Assembly: GCA_002068715.1 (NCBI GenBank)
Contig: MWAR01000146.1
Location: 1-6,250 of the forward strand
Source of the DNA: a bacterium ADurb.Bin374
Lineage (GTDB): Bacteria > Riflebacteria > Ozemobacteria > Ozemobacterales > Ozemobacteraceae
Reading direction: 5' to 3'
Length of the DNA: 6,250 nt
Part shown: piece after piece, positions 1-5,464 of the stretch
Numbering within the stretch: position 1 is the stretch's first letter
Layout: every line of letters begins with the position of its first letter
Notes under the pieces: model-generated
The model's input: only the letters and a program-made list of their open reading frames with translations
The model's database searches: none
What the model was told of the DNA's origin: nothing
Translations under genes and position numbers: made by a program

Positions 1-459
1 GTTGAATCTGAAATACCCTCGCTCCGGTGCCTGGTCATCAGCGTTCGCCCTGACGAACCACGGATGCTTCTTCGAAACGTGGTTCAGGGCGATGTCGAAG
101 ATGATCTTCATGCCACGGGCATGAACGGCCGACGTCAGCTCCTCGATGTCTTTCCAGTCGCCGAGGAGCGGATCGATCGATTTATAGTTTGTCGTATCGT
201 ATCTGTGGTAGGAAGGCGCCGCGTTGATCGGAGTCAGCAGGATCGCGTTTGCTCCAAGTTCCCTGATGTGATCGAGCTTTTCGGTGATTCCCCGGAGGTT
301 CCCTCCGAAGAATTCCTGGCTGCCCGCCTTGCTCGATGCCGGCTTCGCGTCCCACTTCAGGAGTCCGTGCGGAGACTCGCAGGAAGAGCCTGCCCTCCGG
401 AATCTGTCCGGCACGATCTGGTAGAACACCGCCCCGCTCAGCCACGCCGGCACGCTCAT
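1..459 (-). CDS. GH13 neopullulanase/cyclomaltodextrinase-like hydrolase, N-terminal 153 residues (runs off left edge)
   Basis: This is the N-terminal end of an alpha-amylase superfamily (GH13) TIM-barrel enzyme that would hydrolyse alpha-glucans or maltodextrins. Visible motifs are FYQIVPDRF (residues 12-20), FFGGNLRGI (50-58), RYDTTNYKSIDPLLG (86-100) and GH13 conserved region I as DIALNH (122-127). The catalytic Asp, Glu and Asp of regions II-IV lie outside the window. The FFGG(N/D)LxGI and YD(T)xxYxxIDPxxG motifs point to the neopullulanase/maltogenic-amylase-like branch. The start is the ATG at 459: an in-frame TGA sits two codons upstream, and GGAG lies nine bases before it. The protein therefore begins directly at the barrel, without the N-terminal CBM34-type domain usual in that branch and without a signal peptide, so it is probably cytoplasmic. 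It is 186 bp downstream of the hydratase gene, behind hairpins, and probably forms its own unit. Exact substrate specificity cannot be told. Confidence 0.88.
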   Translation of the reverse strand, partial: MSVPAWLSGAVFYQIVPDRFRRAGSSCESPHGLLKWDAKPASSKAGSQEFFGGNLRGITEKLDHIRELGANAILLTPINAAPSYHRYDTTNYKSIDPLLGDWKDIEELTSAVHARGMKIIFDIALNHVSKKHPWFVRANADDQAPERGYFRFN

Positions 460-491
460 TGCTCAAGTCTCCGATTCAAATTTCACAACCG

Positions 492-560
492 CTGAATCAC
501 AGAGTGCGCGAAGAACACGGAGAAACCACAGAGAAATTCAAAAAAATCTCTGCGATTCAC
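492..560. repeat. CACAGAG-type intergenic repeat, left copy
   Basis: This AT-richer stretch has repeated CACAGAG/CGCAGAG-like heptamers and related words such as ACACGGAGA. CTGAATCACAGAG at 492-504 is matched in inverted orientation by CTCTGCGATTCAC at 548-560, with 11 of 13 positions pairing. An inner CAGAGA/TCTCTG pair flanks an A-tract. The same 13-bp word occurs at 5291-5303, so this is a dispersed intergenic element. It lies in the presumed leader of the GH13 gene. I see no coding potential and no convincing promoter in it. Confidence 0.6.
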
Positions 561-573
561 GTTATATCCTGCC

Positions 574-597
574 GGGCACGAGCGGAAGCTCGTGCCC
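574..597. repeat. Perfect 10-bp inverted repeat with tetraloop (hairpin)
   Basis: GGGCACGAGC (574-583) and GCTCGTGCCC (588-597) are exact reverse complements around a 4-base loop, GGAA on the plus strand (GNRA type) and TTCC on the minus strand. It lies downstream of the hydratase gene and upstream of GH13. No U-tract follows the stem on either strand, so it is not a classical intrinsic terminator. It could be a dispersed hairpin element, an RNA 3'-end stabiliser, or a helper to the weak terminator next to it. Confidence 0.65.
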
Positions 598-627
598 TTG
601 GCATGCGAGTATAGGCAGAAGCGAGTG

Positions 628-653
628 AAAAAAGCAAAAAGCCGGTCAGCGGC
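628..653 (-). terminator. Possible weak intrinsic terminator of the hydratase gene
   Basis: Reading the minus strand, GCCG-CTGAC-CGGC (653 to 641) forms a short 4-bp GC stem that overlaps the TGA stop codon at 648-646. It is followed at once by TTTTT, then GC, then TTTTTT (640 to 628). The two T-tracts are striking for this GC-rich region, but the stem is short, so termination strength is uncertain. Together with the hairpin at 574-597 it supports a transcription boundary between the hydratase and GH13 genes. Confidence 0.35.
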
Positions 654-2244
654 AGCGGATGGCGTCGTAGAAGGAGGCGCCCTTGTCGTCGACGAGCAGG
701 AAGGCGGGCATGTCGCGCACGACGATCTCGAACATGGCCTCCATTCCCAGGTCCTCGAAAGCGGCCACGCGGCTGCTGACGATATGCTCCTTCGCGATCA
801 GGGCTGCGGCGCCGCCGATCGTGCCCAGGTAGAAGCCGCCGTGCCTGCGACAGGCGGCCGTGACGTCGGCGGAACGATTGCCCTTGGCGAGCATCACGAG
901 CGATGCGCCGCGCGACATGAACGCGTCGACGTAGGAGTCCATGCGCTGGGCCGTCGTCGGGCCGAAGCTGCCGATGACATGGCCGTCGGGCGTCTTCGCA
1001 GGGCCCGCATAGTAGACCGGATATTTCGTGAACAGCTCGGGGAGAGGCTCGCCGTCGTCGAGCATCCGCTTGAGGCGGGCGTGAGCGATATCGCGCGCCA
1101 CGATCAGCGGCCCTGACAGCAAGACGAGACTGCCGACCCGCAGGGCGCCGAGCTGTGCCCGGATCTCCGCCATCGGCCGAGCGAGGTCGACGGCTGTCGG
1201 CGAGGTGCTCGCGACTCTCTGAATCTTTGGCAGAAGCCGCGCGGGGTTCCGGTCGAGTTCTTCGAGGAAAACTCCTGTCGCGTTGATGCGGCCCAGAATG
1301 TTACGGTCGGCGCTGCACGAAACGCCGACCGAGACCGGGCAGGAGCCGGCATGCCGGGAGAGTCTGATCACGCGTGCCTCGAGGGCCAGCCATTTCCCCC
1401 CGAACTGGGCGCCCAGGCCGGAAGCCCGGGCGATGGCCATGACGCGGTCTTCCCAGTGACGGTCACGGAAGGGGATCCCGTCCGCGGAGCCTGCCGGTGG
1501 GAGATGGTCGAGGGCTCCTGCGGAAGCCAGTTTCAGCATTTTCAGGTTGAATTCGGGCGAGGTGCCCCCGATCACCGCCACCAGCCGATAGGGCGGGCAC
1601 GCGGCAACGCCAAGAGCCTCGATTTTTTCGCGCAGAAACGCCTCGAGCTTCTCCTCGCTCAGCAGGGCCTTCGACTCCTGGAACAGCCCCGTCTTGTTGG
1701 CCGAACCGCCGCCCTTGGCCATGAACAGGAATTGATACTCCTTGCCCGACGCCCAGCCGAGGTCGATCTGCGGAGGAAGGTTCGTCCGGGTGTTCACCTC
1801 TTCGAACATCGACAGCGGCGCGATCTGCGAATATCGGAGCGCCGACCGCCGATACGCCTCCGCAACGCCCGTCGTCAGGGCATCCGTGTCGTCCCCATCG
1901 ACGATCACGTCGCTGCCGCGCTTCGCGATGATCGTCGCCGTGCCGGTGTCCTGGCACAGGGGCAGCTCGCCTTCGGCAGAGATCACGGCATTCCGTATCA
2001 GCGCCGCCGCGACGTAGCGGTCGTTCTCCGATGCTTCGGCGTCGTCGAGAATCGCCGCGAGCATGTCGAGGTGCCTGGGGCGGAGATAAAACGAAACGTC
2101 GTGGAATGCCTCGGCGGCGAGCGTCCGCAGGGCTTCCGCCGAAACGACCAGCCGCTCGCGCCCGCCCCATGTCTCGCTGCGGATGGCGTCGGCCGGAACC
2201 GGGAGTTTCCGCATCTGCGTGTCTTTTGCGATCAGTTTGGTCAT
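646..2244 (-). CDS. Class I [4Fe-4S] fumarate hydratase / probable mesaconate hydratase, single-chain
   Basis: This is a complete 532-residue hydro-lyase of the single-chain class I (FumA/FumB-like) fumarase family, which adds water to fumarate and, in several members, to mesaconate. The three cluster-ligand cysteines are Cys97 (LCQDTGTA), Cys216 (ACPPY) and Cys310 (GVSCSADRN). Their spacings of 119 and 94 residues equal those I recall for E. coli FumA (105, 224, 318). The C-terminal part carries IGSFGPTTAQRMD (424-436), KGNRS (454-458) and GGFYLGTIGGAAAL (469-482), so both halves are present in one chain. The ATG at 2244 is preceded by GGAGA six bases upstream. The protein is cytosolic and oxygen-sensitive by family. 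In this cluster, downstream of methylaspartate ammonia-lyase, hydration of mesaconate to citramalate is the likely physiological role (inference). A housekeeping fumarase is the alternative. No gene symbol is given because the substrate is not settled. Confidence 0.95.
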   Translation of the reverse strand: MTKLIAKDTQMRKLPVPADAIRSETWGGRERLVVSAEALRTLAAEAFHDVSFYLRPRHLDMLAAILDDAEASENDRYVAAALIRNAVISAEGELPLCQDTGTATIIAKRGSDVIVDGDDTDALTTGVAEAYRRSALRYSQIAPLSMFEEVNTRTNLPPQIDLGWASGKEYQFLFMAKGGGSANKTGLFQESKALLSEEKLEAFLREKIEALGVAACPPYRLVAVIGGTSPEFNLKMLKLASAGALDHLPPAGSADGIPFRDRHWEDRVMAIARASGLGAQFGGKWLALEARVIRLSRHAGSCPVSVGVSCSADRNILGRINATGVFLEELDRNPARLLPKIQRVASTSPTAVDLARPMAEIRAQLGALRVGSLVLLSGPLIVARDIAHARLKRMLDDGEPLPELFTKYPVYYAGPAKTPDGHVIGSFGPTTAQRMDSYVDAFMSRGASLVMLAKGNRSADVTAACRRHGGFYLGTIGGAAALIAKEHIVSSRVAAFEDLGMEAMFEIVVRDMPAFLLVDDKGASFYDAIRCR

Positions 2245-2317
2245 AAAATATCTCCAAGTATTATATGATGCGAGGCCTTGTTGATGCCTGCATGACGAAA
2301 GCCGGTATCGCGCTCCA

Positions 2318-2400
2318 GTTCGTGCTGAGCCTGTCGACGCACGATAGGTGCTCGCCCCATCGGCAGGCTCGGGACAGGCTTCGACAAGTTCAGGGCGAAC
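2318..2400. repeat. REP-like imperfect inverted repeat
   Basis: The left arm 2318-2337 (GTTCGTGCTGAGCCTGTCGA) matches the reverse complement of the right arm 2381-2400 at 16 of 20 positions, with about 43 bases between the arms. The words GAGCCTGTCGA and TTCGACAAG...CAGGGCGAAC resemble, from memory, a dispersed intergenic REP/MITE-like element seen in many environmental bacterial genomes. The 224-bp gap 2245-2468 holds this element and no supportable gene. It separates the ATPase gene from the hydratase gene. Confidence 0.6.
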
Positions 2401-2449
2401 GGGTGGTTCTCATTCGAAAGGGTTCAATGGAAACGAGACGGCCGTTCCT

Positions 2450-2467
2450 GGCGCATCGCGATGTGCC
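2450..2467. repeat. 18-bp near-perfect palindrome next to the ATPase stop codon
   Basis: GGCGCATCGCGATGTGCC reads as its own reverse complement except for one G:T position. It begins one base after the TAG stop codon (2471-2469) of the P-loop/SAD gene, reading the minus strand. No T-tract follows, so it is not a convincing terminator. It could be a weak 3' hairpin, a protein-binding site, or chance. Confidence 0.35.
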
Positions 2468-2468
2468 C

Positions 2469-3530
2469 CTACTCGTTGTGATCTGGGCCGGTGGGGGCGG
2501 GGGGGAGAGTGGGGGCATTCGGGTCGGATGACTCGTCGCCGAAATAACTGAGCTCCTCGATGCCGGCGATCTCGCGCCGGCCGACGATGCCGATCAGCAT
2601 CCAATCCTTGCTCAGCGGGTTGAATTTGTACTCGTGGACAAGCCGGAAGTTGTCGATCTGGCCGGTCGATTTCACGTGTGTTCGCGTTCCGGTGCAGAAT
2701 AGGTCGGTTTTTCCTATCCTGATGCGGTTTTCCCCGGCCTGGAAAACGGGAACGTCGCTGGCGATCACTTCCAGCACCTTCTGCTCGAGCTCGTTGATGT
2801 CGACGGTCGGCTTCTCGGGAAATTTGATGACGAAGCCGTGCTTCACGTCAGAATGCAGGACGGGACGCCGGTAATTGTAGTCCCGCTCCATGATCGAGGT
2901 CGTGATGTCCTCGGCGGAATGGGCCATGAGGCGGAACTTGAGGGTGCGATCGACCACCGACTTGATCGCGGCAGGGAACGGCCCGAACACCGACGGCCGC
3001 GCGATGAGCACCTCCTCGCCGATTCCGAAGCGATCCTGGCGAACCTCGGCGCCGAGGACGAGTACGGTCCTGGCATGCCGCCGGACCGCGTGCTCAACGC
3101 CAAGGCGCCGGTCAACTTCGCCCTGGCCGAACCGACCCGCCTCGCCTCGGCGGCCGTATGCCAGCGCCTCGCGAATCGCCTCGGCGATCTCGAAGGCCTG
3201 GTGGAACGCGAGCTCGTAGCGGATGTCGAGATGATACGTGTGGGGTGCGAAGAAGTTGTCGGGAGCGAAATCGTAGATCGGCGTCGGGCGCAGATTGACG
3301 CCATCGTCGTCGTTAGTCAGCTCCAGGCCCGGGAAAAGGCCGCGAATCAGCGTCGATTTTCCCGAGCCTTCCGAGCCGATGATGCCCACCAGCAGATCAG
3401 ACGGAAACAGATACCGCTGGCCCAGCTCAGCGCCGAGCATGTAGAGCCGCTGGCGGCCGCGAGGCGCATAGTAGGTCGAATATATCAGCGTCTCGAACGT
3501 GTTGGCGTTGAACGTGAACGGAACGCTCAT
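2469..3530 (-). CDS. P-loop ATPase with alanyl-tRNA-synthetase second additional domain (function unknown)
   Basis: This 353-residue protein has two parts. The N-terminal part is a P-loop NTPase with Walker A GSEGSGKST (52-60), followed by LELTNDDDGVN (69-79) and HTYHLDIRYE (97-106). The C-terminal part resembles the second additional domain (SAD) of alanyl-tRNA synthetase and editing proteins: MAHSAEDI (202-209) lies where AlaRS has its HxxxH site, VKHGFVIKF (229-237) and an ELEQKVLEVI helix (247-256) follow, and CTGTRTHVKSTGQI (279-292) matches the CGGTHVxxTGEI signature. I recall this architecture as 'alanine-tRNA synthetase second additional domain-containing protein', often near AtuA/DUF4387 genes. 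Its substrate is unknown. The ATG at 3530 overlaps the stop of the DUF4387 gene as ATGA, which implies translational coupling. Oddities are an Arg-rich stretch (127-167) unlike the rest, an incomplete SAD metal site, and a Pro-rich tail (338-353). It could be a small-molecule kinase or an ATP-dependent maturation factor; neither is shown. Confidence 0.82.
   Translation of the reverse strand: MSVPFTFNANTFETLIYSTYYAPRGRQRLYMLGAELGQRYLFPSDLLVGIIGSEGSGKSTLIRGLFPGLELTNDDDGVNLRPTPIYDFAPDNFFAPHTYHLDIRYELAFHQAFEIAEAIREALAYGRRGEAGRFGQGEVDRRLGVEHAVRRHARTVLVLGAEVRQDRFGIGEEVLIARPSVFGPFPAAIKSVVDRTLKFRLMAHSAEDITTSIMERDYNYRRPVLHSDVKHGFVIKFPEKPTVDINELEQKVLEVIASDVPVFQAGENRIRIGKTDLFCTGTRTHVKSTGQIDNFRLVHEYKFNPLSKDWMLIGIVGRREIAGIEELSYFGDESSDPNAPTLPPAPTGPDHNE
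2493..2515 (+). other. Potential G-quadruplex motif
   Basis: The plus strand has G5, C, G7, AGAGT, G5 in 23 bases, giving four G3+ tracts with loops of 1, 1 and 5 bases. It lies within the 3' end of the ATPase gene and encodes its Pro-rich tail, so the G-rich strand is the template strand for transcription. Structure formation is not shown by sequence alone. Confidence 0.4.
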
Positions 3531-3889
3531 GCGTCGAACTCGATCCCCAGCAGGGGCGCGTGCTGCTGCGCGCCGTAGATGTCTGTCTCGCCCGGGTCGC
3601 CCGAGGCGATCCAGCGCTTGATCGTGATCTTCACCGCATGCGCCGGCTCGAACCAGATGATGCAGAGGATGTCCGACTCGGGAATCTTGTACAGCTTCGA
3701 TATCAATGCCGGGTTCACGACCGCTTTCGCCTTGCAGAGGTCATACTCGTCGCGGGAGCGGAAGATGATATCGAGGGTCAGCTCATAAGGGCCCGAGTTC
3801 TTCGACCGGATGACCCGCGCGACATCGGTGATGCGATATGTCTTCGTCGTGCCGGTAGGCTGCAGCCGCTTTTTCGTCGTCTTGGTCAT
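3527..3889 (-). CDS. DUF4387 family protein, AtuA partner
   Basis: This 120-residue protein belongs to the DUF4387 family. Recognisable conserved segments are DVARVIRSKNSGPYELTLD (22-40) and GDPGETDIYGAQQHAPLL (97-114). The length is normal for the family (about 100-120 residues), with no signal peptide, membrane segment or obvious catalytic motif. I chose the ATG at 3889 over an in-frame ATG 17 codons upstream. The chosen start has GAGGTG five bases before it and overlaps the AtuA stop codon as ATGA. Its own stop overlaps the next ATG in the same way, so it is the middle gene of a coupled trio. No biochemical function is established to my knowledge. Its size and place suggest it supplies a small C-terminal domain or subunit to the AtuA/DUF1446 protein (inference). 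Confidence 0.9.
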   Translation of the reverse strand: MTKTTKKRLQPTGTTKTYRITDVARVIRSKNSGPYELTLDIIFRSRDEYDLCKAKAVVNPALISKLYKIPESDILCIIWFEPAHAVKITIKRWIASGDPGETDIYGAQQHAPLLGIEFDA

Positions 3890-5262
3890 TTCCGCACCTC
3901 GCCATTCGTATAGGATTCGATATGGATCGGGAACATGCACGGATCGGCGACCTCGATCAGATGATACAGAGAGAAGGTATAGGACGCCCCCATCGGCACG
4001 TCGGAGGGAGAGAACGGAAAGGCGAGGTTCCCCGCCGTCGCGATACGCCCTTCATACCCGTAATGGAGCAACGTCGAGCGGGTCACGGAACACAGCGTGT
4101 CCGCCGCCTCCTGCGACGCGCACAGCGCTTCGATGATGATGCACAGTTCGTGGGAAACGGCGTTCGCGAGCGGTTCCATCGCGCCCATGACACCGTTCTT
4201 GCCGTAGACGTGGAACATGAGGCGATCGTTCGGGGACGGATTTTTCATCATGCTTCGCACCTGGGCCTCGACCTGGGGCAGGATCTCGTCGATCTTCGAG
4301 ATCATGATCGGATCGCGGGTTCCGGCGATGCTGACGGTGCGGTATCCGATTTTGCGGACGCCTTCCAGTTTCAGGAAGTAGCTTTTCGTCTTTTCGTAAC
4401 GGCTGCCCTTCACCTCGACGCGGCCGCCCGGCAGTTCGGTGAACGAGGTGGCGGTCAGATCGATGGCGCCGCCCGGGCCGGGTAGGTGATACGGGTCGGA
4501 CTTTTCGTAGAGGGTGTGGGCGGCGGCGGACATTGGCGTGAACACCCGCTTGTCGCTGAGCGGCTCGAGGATGAACGAGTCGTCGGTCAACGTGCCGAGC
4601 ACGCAGTCGGCGCCCGAGCCCGGCGTCGCGGCGATCGCCCCGCACTCGAGAATCTTGCCCATGTGCATCGCCAGACCTTTGTCGAACCCCTGCTTGATCG
4701 GCACGGCGGCGAAACAGGCAGGATCATAACAGCGGCCGGCCAGGACGACCTGGGCGCCCATCTCGAGGGCCTTCACGATGGGCTCGCAGCCCATCTGCGC
4801 GACGATGTGCACCGACTCCTCGACGTCCTTCGCGGTTGCCTCGGGGACGAACGAAAGCGGCTTGACCCGTCCCTGTGCCAGGGCTTCGAGAACGGTTTTT
4901 TTCTCGATGTCGGCCGGGATGACGGCCAGCCTGAAGGTGAGGCCGTTCTCCTTCGCGATCTCGCGGATGATCTCGTGGCACCAGTCGAGGTGAGGCTTTG
5001 CGCCAGACCCGCCTGCCGACCCGATCACGACCGGGATGTTCTCGGCCACGCCCGCCGTGATCATGTATGTCAGGTCGCGTTTCACGAACGCGCGGTTGGT
5101 GAAAGACTTGCCAGCCCCCAGGTAATAGGGGCCGGGGTCGGTCGACCCGGCATCGACGCCGATCAGATGCGGCTTGCGCTCCATTCCCCGCTTGAACGAG
5201 GCTTCGGGAAACCCGTAGCCCAGAATCGCCGTGGGCGACAACACCCTGAATTCCCTGCTCAT
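3886..5262 (-). CDS. Acyclic terpene utilisation AtuA-family protein (DUF1446)
   Basis: This 458-residue protein is a clear member of the AtuA/DUF1446 family. It begins with RVLSPTAILGYGFPE (6-20) and then GVDAGSTDPGPYYLGAG (35-51). It also has IGSAGGSGAKPHLDW (80-94), VVLAGRCYDPACF (172-184), MGKILECGAIAATPGSG (201-217), AVSHELCIIIEA (368-379) and ATAGNLAFPFSPSD (408-421). The Gly-rich loops suggest nucleotide, CoA or phosphate binding, but that is inference. The founding AtuA acts in citronellol/geraniol catabolism in Pseudomonas with no settled reaction; homologues near methylaspartate genes are unlikely to act on terpenes. The ATG at 5262 is the only plausible start in frame; a purine-rich GAAGGGA lies upstream. 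The protein appears to lack the roughly 100-residue C-terminal extension of longer AtuA proteins, and the coupled DUF4387 gene may supply the equivalent. It lies 202 bp after methylaspartate ammonia-lyase. Confidence 0.93.
   Translation of the reverse strand: MSREFRVLSPTAILGYGFPEASFKRGMERKPHLIGVDAGSTDPGPYYLGAGKSFTNRAFVKRDLTYMITAGVAENIPVVIGSAGGSGAKPHLDWCHEIIREIAKENGLTFRLAVIPADIEKKTVLEALAQGRVKPLSFVPEATAKDVEESVHIVAQMGCEPIVKALEMGAQVVLAGRCYDPACFAAVPIKQGFDKGLAMHMGKILECGAIAATPGSGADCVLGTLTDDSFILEPLSDKRVFTPMSAAAHTLYEKSDPYHLPGPGGAIDLTATSFTELPGGRVEVKGSRYEKTKSYFLKLEGVRKIGYRTVSIAGTRDPIMISKIDEILPQVEAQVRSMMKNPSPNDRLMFHVYGKNGVMGAMEPLANAVSHELCIIIEALCASQEAADTLCSVTRSTLLHYGYEGRIATAGNLAFPFSPSDVPMGASYTFSLYHLIEVADPCMFPIHIESYTNGEVRK
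3895..3900 (-). promoter_or_regulatory. Ribosome binding site that fixes the DUF4387 start
   Basis: GAGGTG on the minus strand lies five bases before the ATG at 3889, inside the last codons of the AtuA/DUF1446 gene. It is the best Shine-Dalgarno match in the coupled trio and favours this ATG over the in-frame ATG at 3940. Confidence 0.6.
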
Positions 5263-5290
5263 ATCTTCATCATTCCCTTCCTGAGACGAC

Positions 5291-5457
5291 CTGAATCACA
5301 GAGATACCAGGACCGTTTCACCGCTGAGCGCAGAGTTCGAAACGAGATGAACGAAGATATCTGAACGATTTCCTCTGCGTCTCGGCGTCTCCACGGTGAA
5401 TATTCTTCCGAAATTGCTCTGTGAAACCTCTGTGTCCATTGTGTTCTCTGCGCTGAA
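5291..5457. repeat. CACAGAG/CGCAGAG heptamer repeat cluster, right copy
   Basis: The gap between methylaspartate ammonia-lyase and the AtuA gene (5263-5464) is largely filled by degenerate heptamers. On the plus strand these are CACAGAG at 5297-5303 and GCGCAGAG at 5328-5335; the reverse-complement forms CTCTGCG, CTCTGTG and CTCTGCGCT follow from 5372 to 5454. AGCGCAGAG (5327-5335) and CTCTGCGCT (5446-5454) form an exact 9-bp inverted pair. TTCACCG near 5317 pairs with CGGTGAA near 5394. CTGAATCACAGAG at 5291-5303 is identical to 492-504. I see no gene or convincing promoter here. Confidence 0.6.
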
Positions 5458-5464
5458 AGCTGGT

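Noticed and set aside
64..495. Plus-strand open frame at the left edge
   Set aside because: It is a shadow of the GH13 gene, whose motifs are clear on the minus strand.
460..645. Promoter for the GH13 gene (ATATAAC near 562-568 on the minus strand)
   Set aside because: A -10-like word is present, but the -35 position would fall in the hairpin at 574-597 with no matching hexamer. Not supportable.
2260..2265. Perfect TATAAT on the minus strand upstream of the hydratase
   Set aside because: It lies so close to the ATG that transcription would begin within the GGAGA ribosome site, and no -35 box lies at the right distance. It is probably chance.
1351..2268. Long plus-strand open frame (305 codons) opposite the hydratase gene
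   Set aside because: It is antisense to a protein with clear class I fumarase motifs. The translation is Arg/Gly/His-rich with no recognisable family, as expected of a shadow frame in GC-rich DNA.
2838..3578. Plus-strand open frame (246 codons) opposite the ATPase gene
   Set aside because: Parts look protein-like, but it mirrors the codon bias of the real gene, has no known motif, and runs across the ATGA junction of two real genes.
3890..3940. Longer 137-residue version of the DUF4387 protein starting at 3940
   Set aside because: The extra 17 residues overlap the AtuA gene and do not belong to the family, while the ATG at 3889 has a good GAGGTG site and the ATGA overlap.
4486..5364. Plus-strand open frame (292 codons) opposite the AtuA gene
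   Set aside because: It is fully antisense to a strongly conserved family and ends in repeat DNA; no domain is recognisable.
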